Shown piece after piece: positions 1 to 9,323 of a stretch of 64,000 nucleotides of DNA (position 1 is the first letter of the stretch; every line of letters starts with the position of its first letter). The position numbers were made by a program, and so were the translations under genes. The notes beneath the pieces are model-generated. The model did not search any database. It was not told the origin of the DNA and saw nothing but the letters and a program-made list of their open reading frames with translations. This DNA is from Actinomadura spongiicola. Lineage in GTDB: Bacteria; Actinomycetota; Actinomycetes; Streptosporangiales; Streptosporangiaceae. The DNA is taken from contig NZ_QVNQ01000009.1 in NCBI RefSeq assembly GCF_003432485.1, forward strand, positions 186,001 to 250,000, given 5' to 3'.

Positions 1-109
1 GATCCGCGCCGCCCGCGGGGTCGACCGTGACGACCTCGTGGCCCGCCTCCCGGAGGTAGGTCGCGTGCCGCGATCCGATCGTCCCGTTCCCGACGACCAC
101 GACCCTCAC
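1..109 (-). CDS. Rossmann-fold oxidoreductase, N-terminal fragment (cut by window edge)
   Basis: Only the first 36 codons are present. They read VRVVVVGNGTIGSRH and continue to a conserved acidic residue after a second beta strand, the GxGxxG dinucleotide-binding start of a Gfo/Idh/MocA-like or related NAD(P) oxidoreductase. The GTG start overlaps the stop of the upstream flavoprotein gene by four bases (GTGA), so the two are probably translationally coupled. The substrate cannot be told from this fragment. Confidence 0.6.
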   Translation of the reverse strand, partial: MRVVVVGNGTIGSRHATYLREAGHEVVTVDPAGGAD

Positions 110-1536
110 GCCGACCTCACCGCCCGGAGCGCGTGGGCGGCGGCCGAACTTCCGGCCGCGCGGCCCAGGACGGCGCCCGCCATGAGGCCCGTGCCGGCCG
201 GGTAGCCCTCGTCGTAGAGCCCGCCCACGATCACTCCGGCGGCGTACAGGCCCCCCATCGGCTCTCCCCCGCCACGGACCTCGGCGTTCGGGGTCACCGA
301 CAGCCCGCCGTAGGTGAACGTCAGGCCGCTCACCACGGGAACGAACAGGAACGGGGGCGAGTCCAGGCGTCTGTGCGCCCGCACGGCCCCGGCGGGCGCG
401 GTGTTCAGCCGGTCGACCTCGGCGGTGAGCCGCTCGGCGTCGATGCCGAACCGCCGGGCGCCCTCGTCGAGCGACCGCACGGTCACCGCGGCGGGGTCGC
501 TGAGGTAGCCCGCGGGCAGCGCATCGGTGTCGAGCACCCGCCGGTCGAAGACCTGGAAGGCGATCTTCCCCGGCTGGTCCATGATCTTCTGTCCCAGCGA
601 GACGTAGGTGAGGTTGCTGAACCCCGCCGACTCGTCGAAGAACCGGCGCCCGTCCCGGTTGACGACGATGCCGAGGGTGTGGGCGTAACGCGCCAGCCCG
701 TGCGACTGGTGCATCTGCCCGGGGAGCACGTGGTCGGGCAGCCCGACGCCCTGCGGCGTGGCGTGGCACTTCGTCCAGTTCCCCGCGGTGTCCGCGCCGA
801 GCGCGAGCGCCGCCTCCAGCGGTGCGCCGTCGTTGAACGGCACGCCCCGCAGTTTCACGTCCCGCCACCGGTCGCCCAGATGACGTTCGCGCTTCTGCGG
901 GTTCCCCTCGAAGCCGCCGGAGGCCAGCACCAGCGCGTCACAGTGGAGGGGAAGCGCCTCCCCCGACCCCTGGACGAGATAGCCGCCGCGGGCGTCCCGC
1001 TCGATGTGGGTGACGGTGTTGTCGTGGTGGACGGTCCCGCCGAGCCGCTCGAACTCGGCGAAGTTGCGGGACTGCAGGCCCTGCCCGCCGCCCTCGAAGA
1101 CCACGGGCACGTCGCCCGGCAGCGGGTTCGACCTCGGTTCCCACCGCTGTCCGAACTCCCGCATCCACGCGGTGGCGCTGTTCGAGCGGCGGATGATCGA
1201 CTCGATCAGGGGACGGTCGACGCGCTCGCCGGACACCCCCAGCCAGTCGTGGAGATACTGCTCCTCGCCGTATCCCGACCATCCGGCCAGGATCTCGTCG
1301 AGTCGGTGTCTGTCCGGATCTCGGAGCAGCGTGCCGACGAACGCTCTGTCGTCCCACGAGAAGCGCATGCTCTTCGTCAGCGCGCTGTTCCCGCCGCGGA
1401 GCCGCAGTGGCGCGGAGTCGACGACCGCGACTCCGCGCGCCCCCGCCTGCAACGCCGCGATGCCCGCGCAGAGGCCCGCGTTCCCCGCCCCGACGACGAG
1501 CACCTGCCACCTGTCCGATGTGCGCTGATGTGTCAT
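106..1536 (-). CDS. FAD-dependent tricarballylate dehydrogenase-like flavoprotein (TcuA/CobZ family)
   Basis: A 476-residue flavoprotein. The N-terminus has the dinucleotide-binding motif VVGAGNAGLCAG, followed by an acidic FAD ribose-binding position. The C-terminus carries the glycine-rich FAD closing motif of the fumarate reductase/succinate dehydrogenase flavoprotein family (GGLYAAGVIVGGLYDEGYPAGTG). Length and layout fit TcuA, which oxidises tricarballylate to cis-aconitate with FAD. The reading frame stays open 33 codons upstream, but those residues are Arg-rich and unlike the family, so the ATG at 1536 is preferred; no strong Shine-Dalgarno is visible. It is coupled to the next oxidoreductase by a GTGA overlap. 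A tcuB partner is not visible, so the true substrate is uncertain. Confidence 0.75.
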   Translation of the reverse strand: MTHQRTSDRWQVLVVGAGNAGLCAGIAALQAGARGVAVVDSAPLRLRGGNSALTKSMRFSWDDRAFVGTLLRDPDRHRLDEILAGWSGYGEEQYLHDWLGVSGERVDRPLIESIIRRSNSATAWMREFGQRWEPRSNPLPGDVPVVFEGGGQGLQSRNFAEFERLGGTVHHDNTVTHIERDARGGYLVQGSGEALPLHCDALVLASGGFEGNPQKRERHLGDRWRDVKLRGVPFNDGAPLEAALALGADTAGNWTKCHATPQGVGLPDHVLPGQMHQSHGLARYAHTLGIVVNRDGRRFFDESAGFSNLTYVSLGQKIMDQPGKIAFQVFDRRVLDTDALPAGYLSDPAAVTVRSLDEGARRFGIDAERLTAEVDRLNTAPAGAVRAHRRLDSPPFLFVPVVSGLTFTYGGLSVTPNAEVRGGGEPMGGLYAAGVIVGGLYDEGYPAGTGLMAGAVLGRAAGSSAAAHALRAVRSA

Positions 1537-1827
1537 GTGGGAAGCGTGGGGCGTCCGGTCCTCGTCCCGTCCCGGTCCCGTCCTCGCGGCGTCCCGCTCC
1601 GGAAGGACGACACCGGAACGGAGGCGGCGCGACACACGTCCGCACGTTCGGTGCCCGGGCGCCTACGCTCCGCCGTATCCGGTCGTCGCACCGGTGCCTT
1701 ACGGGAGGTATTCGTCCGCCGGACGCCGCCGGATGACTCTCTGGCAGCAAACGGCCAGGAAATCTGTTCCGCTTGCTGCGGTCATGGCACAGGTGTGGGA
1801 TGGGGAAATATCAAGACCCATGGAGGA

Positions 1828-4800
1828 ATGACCTTGAATTTCAAGATCCTCGGCCCGCTGGAAATTCGGGACAAAGGAAATTCGGTCGACCCCGGGCCGG
1901 CGCGCCACCAGAAAGTTCTCACCGCTTTGTTGCTGTCCGCCGATCGTGTCGTGCCGCTGCCCCGCCTGATCGACGCGGCCTGGGGCGAGAACCCGCCCGC
2001 GACCGCGCGGAAACAGGTCCGCAACATCGTCTCCGATTTGCGGCGGACGTTGAACGGGGTCGGCGAGGCCGGGCTCCTACCGGTCGGGCAGGACGGTTAC
2101 CGCCTGCACGTCGCCGCCGACGCCCTCGACGTGTCCGTGTTCGACGACAGGGTCGCTCGGGGCCGCCGGTACGTCGCGGAACAGCAGCTCAACGAGGCCT
2201 CCACCGAGTTCCGCGCCGCCCTTTCGCTGTGGCGCGGCCCGGCCCTCGCCGGTCTGGAGAGCCCCGCGCTCGACCCGCAGCGCGCCGTGCTGGAGGAGAG
2301 GCGCCTGACCGTGCTGGAGGAGTTCGCCGACCTGGAACTCACCATCGGCCGGCACCACGAACTCTCCGCCGAACTCGCTCAATGGGTGGCGGAATATCCA
2401 CTACGAGAACGGCTCATCGGCTTTTACATGCTGGCCCTGTATCGTGCCGGACGCCAGGCCGAAGCGCTTCAGGTGTTCCAGGACGCCCGGCGCGTCCTGA
2501 TCGACCAACTCGGCATCGAACCGGGCGCCGATCTGCAACGGCTGCATCAGCGGATCCTCACCGGCGACGAAGAACTCTCCGCACCGCGAATTTCCACCAC
2601 CTGCCCCCAGCATTTCCTGCCGCGCGACATCTGCGACTTCACCGGCCGCGCGGCCGAGCTGGAGCGCATCCGGGCGGCGCTGCCCGCCGGCGAGGACCGG
2701 GCGGGCGCCGTGGCGGTCATCGCGATCGACGGCATGGCGGGCGTCGGGAAGACGGCCCTGGCCGTCCATGTCGCCCACGACCTGACCGACCGCTACCCGG
2801 ACGCCCAGATCTACATCGATCTGCACGCCCACACCGCCGACCAGGAGCCCCTCGGCACGGCCGCCGCGCTGGACGCGCTGCTGCGCGCGGTGGGCGTCCC
2901 CGGGGACAAGGTCCCCGGGCGGGCGGAGGAACGGGCCGCGCTGTGGCGTTCCCAGCTCGCCGGGCGCCGGGTCCTGGTGGTGCTGGACAACGCCGCCGGC
3001 TCCGCCCAGGTGCGGCCGCTGCTGCCGGGCACGCCCGGCTGCCTGGTTCTGGTCACCAGCCGTCGGCGACTCCCCGACCTGGAAGGCGCGCACACGCTGT
3101 CGCTCGGCGTCCTGCCCCCGCGGGACGCGACCGAGCTTTTCACGCGGGTCGCGGGCGAGGCGCACGCCCGGGCCGACCTCGCGGCCGTCCAGGAGGTGGT
3201 GCGGGTGTGCGGGTACCTGCCGCTGGCGGTCCGCATCGCCGCGGCGCGCCTGCGCACCCGTCCCGTCTGGAGCGTCACGCACCTCATCGAGCGGCTGCGG
3301 GAGGAGCGGCGGCTCACCGAGCTCACCGTCGGGGACCGCGGCGTCGCCGCCGCGTTCGCCCTGTCGTACCGGCACCTCACCGCCGACCAGCGGCGCGTGT
3401 TCCGGCTCCTCGGCCTGTACCCGGGCGCCGACTTCGACCTCCACACCGCCGCCGCCCTCGCGGACATGGCGTTGGAGGACGCCGACCGGCTGGTGGAGCA
3501 GCTCGTCGACTTCCACCTCCTGGAGCAGCCCACCGCGGGCCGGTACCGCTTCCACGACCTGCTCCGGCTGCACGCCGTCCACCTCGCGGGCCGCGAGGTC
3601 GGCGAGGACGACCGGCACGACGCCCTGGGCCGGGTGCTGGACCACTACCGCCACACCGCCGCCCTCGCCATGAACGCGGTCGTCTGCTACGACAAGGCGT
3701 ACCTGCCCTGCGTCCCGGCCTCCACGACGCCCGCCCCGGCGTTCGCCGACTCCGAGCAGGCCATCGCCTGGCTGGAGACCGAACGGCCCAACCTGCCCGC
3801 CCTCGTGGCGCACGCCGCCGAGCACGGCTGGCCGACCCACGTCACCGACCTGTCCAACACCCTGTGGTGCTTCTTCGAGCACCGCGGCAGCCACGACGAG
3901 ACCCTCGACGTGTACACCAGGGCGCTCACCACCGCACGCGGCATCGGCGACCGGGACCTCGAAGGCCAGGCCCTGCACTATCTCGGGCTCTTCCACCGGC
4001 ACCACGGGCGCAACGACAAGTCCCTCGCGCACTACGAGGCGGCCCTCGCCCTGGCCCGCGAGACCGGCAACCGCGTCCTGCAGGGCCGGATCCTCGGCAA
4101 CCTCGGTCCGACGCTGTGGCATCTGGGGCGCGGTGACGAGGCCCTCACGCACTACCGGCGTGCGCTGGCTGCGGCGCTGGAGACCGGCGACCTCACCCTC
4201 CAGTGCCGGGTGTCGGAGGGACTCGGTTCCATCCGCCGCGGGCAGGGACGCTACGACCAGGCCCTCGGCCACTACAAGCAGGCCCTCGCGCTCGCCCGCG
4301 AGACCGGCAACTTCAGGCGCGACCCGTTCGTCCTGGCCGAGATCGGCGGCGTCTACGGGCGGATCGGACGCCATGACGAGGCGATCGACCACCTCCAGCG
4401 GGGCCTCGACTCCGCCTGCTCCACCGCGAGCCGTCTCTTCGAGGGCTTCGCGCTCTACGAACTCGGCGCCCTGCACGGACGGATCGGACACCATCACGAG
4501 GCGATCGCCCACCTCGACCAGGCGCTCGACCTGGCCCACACGACCTCCAACGGCGTGCTCCGCGCGTCCGCGCTCTGCGGGCTCGGCACCGTCTACATGC
4601 GGCTCGGGCTCCACGACGAGGCGATCGGCCATCTTCACCGGGCCCTCGACCTCGCCCGTTCGACGACGAACCGTCCGCTGGAGAACGAGGTCCTCAACGG
4701 CCTGGGCGAGACCGCCCGCCGCGCGGGCGACCCGCGCCGCGCCCTCACCCATCACCGCGAGGCCTTCGTCCTCGCCACCGAGATCGGAACCGGATACGAA

Positions 4801-4980
4801 CTGGCGCGCGCCCTCGACGGCATCGCCCACGTCCACCACGACCTCGGCCACGACCGCGAGGCCGCCGCGAACTGGCGGCAGGCCCTGACCGCCTACACCG
4901 ACCTCGGCGTCCCCGACTCCGACGACGTACGCGCCCTCCTTGACGGCCTCGGCAGCGTCAGCGGACACGGAGGCCGGTAA
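1828..4980 (+). CDS. SARP-type AfsR/DnrI/RedD regulator with NB-ARC and TPR domains
   Basis: About 1050 residues. An OmpR-like winged helix (about 10-90) is followed by a bacterial transcriptional activation domain (about 95-245), an NB-ARC/STAND NTPase with Walker A GMAGVGKT at 302-309 and a VLVVLDNA Walker B region, and a C-terminal half with about eight TPR repeats of 40 residues. This is the classic AfsR-like large SARP architecture, in which ATP binding and ligand sensing gate DNA binding. Start choice: GGAGG at 1822-1826 lies only one base from the ATG at 1828 but seven from an in-frame TTG at 1834, so the TTG may be the real start. The frame is open far upstream but that part is antisense to the flavoprotein. 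No biosynthetic cluster lies adjacent, so its targets are unknown. Confidence 0.88.
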   Translation: MTLNFKILGPLEIRDKGNSVDPGPARHQKVLTALLLSADRVVPLPRLIDAAWGENPPATARKQVRNIVSDLRRTLNGVGEAGLLPVGQDGYRLHVAADALDVSVFDDRVARGRRYVAEQQLNEASTEFRAALSLWRGPALAGLESPALDPQRAVLEERRLTVLEEFADLELTIGRHHELSAELAQWVAEYPLRERLIGFYMLALYRAGRQAEALQVFQDARRVLIDQLGIEPGADLQRLHQRILTGDEELSAPRISTTCPQHFLPRDICDFTGRAAELERIRAALPAGEDRAGAVAVIAIDGMAGVGKTALAVHVAHDLTDRYPDAQIYIDLHAHTADQEPLGTAAALDALLRAVGVPGDKVPGRAEERAALWRSQLAGRRVLVVLDNAAGSAQVRPLLPGTPGCLVLVTSRRRLPDLEGAHTLSLGVLPPRDATELFTRVAGEAHARADLAAVQEVVRVCGYLPLAVRIAAARLRTRPVWSVTHLIERLREERRLTELTVGDRGVAAAFALSYRHLTADQRRVFRLLGLYPGADFDLHTAAALADMALEDADRLVEQLVDFHLLEQPTAGRYRFHDLLRLHAVHLAGREVGEDDRHDALGRVLDHYRHTAALAMNAVVCYDKAYLPCVPASTTPAPAFADSEQAIAWLETERPNLPALVAHAAEHGWPTHVTDLSNTLWCFFEHRGSHDETLDVYTRALTTARGIGDRDLEGQALHYLGLFHRHHGRNDKSLAHYEAALALARETGNRVLQGRILGNLGPTLWHLGRGDEALTHYRRALAAALETGDLTLQCRVSEGLGSIRRGQGRYDQALGHYKQALALARETGNFRRDPFVLAEIGGVYGRIGRHDEAIDHLQRGLDSACSTASRLFEGFALYELGALHGRIGHHHEAIAHLDQALDLAHTTSNGVLRASALCGLGTVYMRLGLHDEAIGHLHRALDLARSTTNRPLENEVLNGLGETARRAGDPRRALTHHREAFVLATEIGTGYELARALDGIAHVHHDLGHDREAAANWRQALTAYTDLGVPDSDDVRALLDGLGSVSGHGGR

Positions 4981-5001
4981 CGATCACCGCTCCCCCGCGA
5001 C

Positions 5002-5047
5002 CGGGCCTCCTGGACGACCGAATTGTCCACCGCAACCAGGAGGCCCG
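5002..5047. terminator. Bidirectional hairpin terminator between SARP and Clp-N genes
   Basis: A perfect 12-bp inverted repeat (CGGGCCTCCTGG at 5002-5013, complement at 5036-5047) encloses a second small stem (TGGAC/GTCCA). It sits between the convergent ends of the SARP gene (4980) and the Clp-N gene (5070), where it can serve both strands. There is no U-tract, as is usual in high-G+C actinobacteria. Confidence 0.65.
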
Positions 5048-5069
5048 TCTCCGCGCAGGCCCTGCGCCG

Positions 5070-5690
5070 CTACGCTCCCGGCCCCCTCTGCGTGGGCTGG
5101 TCGTGGTAGCGGCTGATCACTCCCATGGCGTTCAGCCGGTCGACGACCTCGGTCCTGACGGCCTTGGAGGTGATCCCCATACCGGAGAGGATCCGGCAGG
5201 CGCGGCAGTCGCCGAGAGCGAGCAGGGCGAGCAGGATGTGCTCGGGCCCGACGTGACCGTGCCCGGTCTTGTCGCGCTGCCGGTCGGCGCCTCGCCCCAG
5301 CACGAACGCGGCGTTCTCGCTCCAGGGAACGTCCTTCTCCGAGGTCGCCGGCCGCGGGGGTGTCGCGGCGACGACCGCCGCCCGCACGGCCTCCGCCGTG
5401 CCCGCCAGGTCGTCCAGAATCTGGAAGGCCAGGTCGCCGGCCCTGTCATCGGTCAGCCCGAGCAGCAGATGCTCCGTGCCGACGGCGTCGTGCCCGGACG
5501 ACCGCGCGTGTTCGCGCGCCCGCTCGACGACTTCGTGCGCGAGCCCGCTGAACCACTCGAAGATGATGACCGGCTGGCGCCGACGGCGGGCGGCCTCTTG
5601 ATCCAGCTCGCGGGCGGCGTCGGTGTAGCTCTTGCCCGTTTCCGCCATGCGCGCCCTGATGGTCCTCTTGCGGGCGGAGTCCTTGACCAT
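5070..5690 (-). CDS. Clp amino-terminal domain protein
   Basis: 206 residues. A basic N-terminal segment (MVKDSARKRTIRARMAETG) resembles a small DNA- or partner-binding helix pair seen in actinobacterial proteins of this type. It is followed by two Clp repeat motifs, each with the signature of an HxxxGxEHLLLGL-type helix (VGTEHLLLGL near residue 70 and VGPEHILLALL near 155). There is no AAA+ ATPase domain, so this is a stand-alone Clp-N protein, probably an adaptor or substrate-recognition module rather than a ClpC chaperone. ATG at 5690 was chosen because upstream codons give no family-like sequence. It converges on the SARP gene across a hairpin terminator. Confidence 0.8.
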   Translation of the reverse strand: MVKDSARKRTIRARMAETGKSYTDAARELDQEAARRRRQPVIIFEWFSGLAHEVVERAREHARSSGHDAVGTEHLLLGLTDDRAGDLAFQILDDLAGTAEAVRAAVVAATPPRPATSEKDVPWSENAAFVLGRGADRQRDKTGHGHVGPEHILLALLALGDCRACRILSGMGITSKAVRTEVVDRLNAMGVISRYHDQPTQRGPGA

Positions 5691-5939
5691 GGTCTCGGTC
5701 CTCTCAAGCGGCACCCTACGCACACCGCCGGAATGAGACGGACGGTCAGGAGTCGGGAACGCTGATCCGGTGGACCTTGTCCTCGTCGCCGGGTGGCGTA
5801 GGCACCTACGGCTCGGAGCGGGCGGAACGTCCAACCGCCACTACCGGCCAGCCTAACCGCCCACGGCAAGTTCGGCACCAGCCCGCCCACAAGTTCCGGA
5901 ACCGGCTACCGGGCTGGCGTTGCGGGTGCGTCCACCTGT

Positions 5940-6923
5940 TCAGTTCGCGCGCACGGCCGCGCTCTGCCGGCGGTACTCGCGCGGTGAGATGCCGTAGGCG
6001 CCGCGGAACGCCTGACTGAAATGGGCGGCGCTGGTGAACCCCCACCGGGCCGCGATCGTCTGGATGGGACGGTCGGCCTGCCGGGGATCGGCCAGGTCAC
6101 GCCGGCACCGCTCCAGGCGTAGTTCGCGTACCAGGCCCGCGACGGTACGCCCCTCCTCCTGGAACAGCCGGTGCAGGTAGCGCAGGGAGATGTGGTGAGC
6201 AGCGGCGATCGCATCCGGCGTCAGCCCCGCATCACCCAGGTTGTCCCGGATGAAGGCGTGGATCCGGGTCATCCGAGCCCGCCGCCTGGTGTGGGGTGGC
6301 ACCGCGCCGTGAACGTCCAGCGCATCGGCGAGGGCGGTGGTCAGCAAATCGAGTGTGAGGGTCGACAGGCGCGCGGTGTCCGCCGGGCTGAGTTCGTGCA
6401 TGTGCCGGGCGAGCTGCAGGAGGAACTGGGACGACAGCGCCCCGACGCCGCGGGCGCCCGGGATGCGCACGGCGCTCAGCCGCCGCAGTTCTCGCGGCGG
6501 TAACGGCAGCAGCGAGCGCGGGAACCGCAGAAGCAGCAGTTGCTGGCCCCCGGGAACGTCCGACGTGAACTCGGCGACGTAGGGGCGCGACGGGTCGTAC
6601 AGGATCAGATCTCCGGCCGCGAACTCCACCTGCCGGTCGTCCTGAGTGATCGTGGCGCCGCCGCGCACGAGGCAGCCCAGTTTGAACACCTCGGGATCGG
6701 CCTGCCGGATGAGTTTGGGCGTCCGGTGGACCGAGTGCGGCACCGTGGTGATCAGTGTCGCCTGCACGGAGCCGAACTCGCTGACGCCGACCTGCGCTCG
6801 AAAGTCGCTTTCCAACCCCGGGTCGCAGCGCAACTCGTAGGGCGCCCAGAGCTTCGCGTTGAGTTCGCGCCAGAAGGCGAACCGCTCCCCCGCCCCCACC
6901 TCGGCGGTGCTGATCACGTCCAT
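5940..6923 (-). CDS. AraC family transcriptional regulator (AraC-like ligand-binding domain)
   Basis: 327 residues. The N-terminal two thirds form the cupin-like ligand/dimerisation domain typical of actinobacterial AraC_binding_2 proteins. The C-terminal about 100 residues hold the two-helix-turn-helix AraC domain, including HHISLRYLHRLFQEEG and the signature FTSAAHFSQAFRGAYGISPREYR. ATG 6923 (MDVISTAEV) is the likely start; an in-frame ATG at 6935 is possible, and neither has a clear Shine-Dalgarno. It reads away from a decayed small gene at 7076-7330. The last about 80 bases and the bases just past the stop recur at 9031-9111 as a relic. Its target is not evident. Confidence 0.85.
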   Translation of the reverse strand: MDVISTAEVGAGERFAFWRELNAKLWAPYELRCDPGLESDFRAQVGVSEFGSVQATLITTVPHSVHRTPKLIRQADPEVFKLGCLVRGGATITQDDRQVEFAAGDLILYDPSRPYVAEFTSDVPGGQQLLLLRFPRSLLPLPPRELRRLSAVRIPGARGVGALSSQFLLQLARHMHELSPADTARLSTLTLDLLTTALADALDVHGAVPPHTRRRARMTRIHAFIRDNLGDAGLTPDAIAAAHHISLRYLHRLFQEEGRTVAGLVRELRLERCRRDLADPRQADRPIQTIAARWGFTSAAHFSQAFRGAYGISPREYRRQSAAVRAN

Positions 6924-7075
6924 GACCCACCACATTGTCGTCGCCACGGGACCGATCCAGCATCCCCCGACAAGATCGCCAAAGCAAACCGCCTGTGGAC
7001 GTCGACGTTCGTGCGGCGGTCCGCGACGACGGCGCGTCATGTCGGCGCCTTCTCCTGGCCATGCCGTTCGGATAA

Positions 7076-7330
7076 TCGTTCGACAGTGGCAGTTCTCGAT
7101 GGCTTATCGACAACGAAGTGCGCGTGGAAGCGGACCGCGGTGATTCCAAGGGGGTCGCGGACCTGGGGAGGGCCATCCGCCGTACGGGCCTGGATCAGGT
7201 GGCGCACTGGACACCGGGCGACACCGGCGCGAAAGGCTGGCCGCCCGCCGAACAGGTCGTCACCGGGAGGTTGACCGCTTCTCAATGGACCCTGGTGGTG
7301 AACTTTGCAATCCGAAAGTGGGCGGGCCGG
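7076..7330 (+). pseudogene. Decayed paralogue of the small unknown protein at 9324-9728
   Basis: One forward frame reads RWLIDNEV, then GVADLGRAIRRTGLDQV, and ends with ASQWTLVVNFAIRKWA. These line up with RQWLIIDATMDNEV, GVVDLGSSIRQAGWDQI and GAQWELVLSALETWS of the intact protein at 9324-9728. The N-terminus is shortened, a segment before DNEV is missing, no good start with a ribosome site exists, and the acidic C-terminal tail is replaced by unrelated codons running into the next gene. A GTG at 7118 could still start a short product, but I consider this a relic. It faces away from the AraC gene at 5940-6923, as the intact paralogue does relative to the AraC relic at 9031. Confidence 0.65.
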
Positions 7331-7368
7331 TCACCGGCGAGCGGTGACCGGCCGTTCGGTGGAAGTGG

Positions 7369-8679
7369 TCAGGGGGTGCGGACGTGGAACCAGTCCTTTT
7401 CCAGGACCCGGTTCTCACGGTAGAAGGTGTTCAGCGCGCTGCCGCCGAGTTCGTTCTGTGTCGCATCGATCATGCGGGCGCTGGTGGGGTTGGTTCCTGT
7501 GGCGGCTCCTTGCCATGTGGAGGCGAAGGGATATTCGTCGCAACTCTTGCCCGGGGGGCGAGGTTGGCTGGGTGGGCAGGAGACCGCACGGTTCTTGTCC
7601 TTGAGGGTTTTGTCGGTCAGGCGTTCCAGAGCGTTGGGGGCTCCTGCGTTGACCGCGTCGGCTATATGCCGGGCGACCTCCGGAAGGGGACCTGCCATCG
7701 GGTAGTACAGGGTCGGGGTGTACTCGCGGACGACGCAGCCGGGCGAGGTGTTGTTGTCGGCAGGAAGTGCGTCGTCACACCGGAGAAAGATCCTCCCCTC
7801 GATGCCGGTGCCGCTCGCGACCCCTGGCTTCTCGACTGCCCAGAAGAGGCTGGTGTTATGGGTGAGCTTGGTTCCGTAGCCGCCTTGCCGGATGCGGTCG
7901 GAGGTGTCGAGACCGATATGCCCACCGACGGTAGTACCTGCCCTCAGCGGTTGGTCGGGGAAGTCGTGATGGATGACCTTGCAGAGGGTGAAGGGGCTGC
8001 AAGAGGCGTTGGCCGAAAGTTTTGCTCCGCTGGCTGCTTCACCCCACGCGTCGAGCACACCCATTTGCATCTGGAACTGATAGTTGGTCAGGGAAGCGGA
8101 GGTGTAGAGGTAGCTGAACTGGTTCACCGTCATCCCGCCCCGCACCGTGACCCCGGAAGTGTCCCGGTAGACCAGGTCGATCTTGAGGCGGACGATGCGG
8201 CAGGCCTGGGTGCGGGTGAACCACCACTTGCCGTCGTTGTAATGCTCATAGCACCAGCTCGGCAGCGGCTGGATGGCCTTGATCCCCGGACGGGGGGTTT
8301 CACCGGCGCGTGGCGCGGGTGAGGGCACTGATGAACGGGCGGAAGGGCGTTGAGCCTGTGGCAGGGCACGCTGCCCGGGGGTGCGGACGGGAGTCACACA
8401 GAACGCCCGAGCGTCAGCGCCACCCCTCGACGACACCGCGCGTTCTGCGAGGTCCCGCTTGACCTCGGGGCAGGTGTCGGTGGACGAGACGGGCCGAGAC
8501 TGGGGCGGCCCCGAAGGCGGCAAGGACGGGCGGGTCGGCGCGGGCGCCGAGACCGGGGTCTGGGCGGTGGCGGGCGGGGCGGCCAGACACAGTCCGGCGA
8601 CCAGCGCCACCACCGCGCCGATGGCCGCCCGTCTCTCGATCCGGCGCCGAACGCGGGCGAGTACACCAAGGGTCGTCAC
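7369..8679 (-). CDS. Secreted NucA/NucB-type deoxyribonuclease domain protein
   Basis: 436 residues. The signal peptide is clear: a basic start (RVRRRIERR), a hydrophobic core (AAIGAVVALVAGLCLA) and an Ala-x-Ala cleavage region near residue 39. A Pro/Ser-rich linker and a cysteine-containing central region (about 140-330) follow. The C-terminus holds the NucA/NucB DNase motif CDEYPFASTWQGA, then NELGGSALNTFYRENR and a final DWFHVRT. In that family the D-E pair is catalytic and the enzyme acts outside the cell on DNA. GTG 8679 is well supported by GAGGAG 11 bases upstream. The central region is not one I recognise. It may act in DNA scavenging, sporulation-like lysis or competition. Confidence 0.78.
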   Translation of the reverse strand: MTTLGVLARVRRRIERRAAIGAVVALVAGLCLAAPPATAQTPVSAPAPTRPSLPPSGPPQSRPVSSTDTCPEVKRDLAERAVSSRGGADARAFCVTPVRTPGQRALPQAQRPSARSSVPSPAPRAGETPRPGIKAIQPLPSWCYEHYNDGKWWFTRTQACRIVRLKIDLVYRDTSGVTVRGGMTVNQFSYLYTSASLTNYQFQMQMGVLDAWGEAASGAKLSANASCSPFTLCKVIHHDFPDQPLRAGTTVGGHIGLDTSDRIRQGGYGTKLTHNTSLFWAVEKPGVASGTGIEGRIFLRCDDALPADNNTSPGCVVREYTPTLYYPMAGPLPEVARHIADAVNAGAPNALERLTDKTLKDKNRAVSCPPSQPRPPGKSCDEYPFASTWQGAATGTNPTSARMIDATQNELGGSALNTFYRENRVLEKDWFHVRTP

Positions 8680-9030
8680 GATACGCAGTACTCCTCAAAG
8701 CGGGGATCGAAATAGCGGAGAACAATCGCCACGGCAGGGGCTGGGAACGCGCGCATATCTCACGGCGTCCGCGATCACACTGCCCGCGCGAATCTCCAGT
8801 GATCTAAGGTCGAATGAGCATCAGCGGATCGGAAGAATCGTCAATCCGCGGTAGACCAGAGGTAGGACCCGGCCGTTCACACGATGCCTACCGGGCCTCT
8901 ACACGACAACGAGCACTCCCATCGCGAGGAAAACGCTCAAGCGCCATTCTTGGCCTTGTCATTCGCGTCTTTCTCATCAGAGGATGCAGGAGGCGGCCGA
9001 GCATGTCGTTACGGGAGAGCGCACACCTGT

Positions 9031-9111
9031 TTAGTCCGCGCGCACTGTCGCGTTCGGTCGGCGGAATCGGCACGACGAGAGACCGTGGGCAAGCTCGGTC
9101 ATGCTGCTCGC
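9031..9111 (-). pseudogene. 3' relic of an AraC family gene
   Basis: The reverse strand reads TELAHGLSSCRFRRPNATVRAD and a stop, matching the C-terminus of the intact AraC protein (RGAYGISPREYRRQSAAVRAN and stop). The nucleotide match continues past the stop codon: CACCTGTTTAGTCCGCGCGC here against CACCTGTTCAGTTCGCGCGC near 5938. Only about 27 codons survive. Upstream, transposase-like sequence takes over. Confidence 0.5.
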
Positions 9112-9193
9112 ACCGGAACGGGCGGCGGCGGACGAGACGGTGCCCCGCATCGAACGGCTCACAAACCTCCCGACGACCTGCGACGCGGACCGG

Positions 9194-9250
9194 GGCCTGC
9201 GCGACCGTCGCCTTAAGGTTGTCGTAACGGATCTCGCCGAACCGCTCCGC
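9194..9250 (-). mobile_element. IS21-like transposase (IstA) fragment
   Basis: The reverse strand encodes AERFGEIRYDNLKATVAQA. The RYDNLK block with this context is characteristic of IS21 family IstA proteins just after the catalytic-core aspartate region. Nothing else of the element, no terminal repeats and no istB are recognisable, so this is a remnant. It lies between the AraC relic and the small gene at 9324. The rest of 8680-9323 shows no gene I can support. Confidence 0.45.
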
Positions 9251-9323
9251 TCCAATATGCGGGTCTCGGTCAAGCCCTCGTGTTCGGTTGACGCGCTGGT
9301 CTTGGGGCGACGACCATCAACCG

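Noticed and set aside
133..1827. N-terminal extension of about 565 codons for the SARP protein
   Set aside because: It is antisense to the flavoprotein gene and has no family similarity; the SARP domain starts at about 1828-1834.
2401..4968. 855-codon frame antisense to the SARP gene
   Set aside because: Repetitive Val/Gly/Glu text that mirrors the TPR repeats of the real gene; no start site.
8814..9227. Forward frame between the nuclease and the small gene
   Set aside because: Arg/Ser-rich translation, no ribosome site, and it runs antisense over the AraC and IS21 relics.
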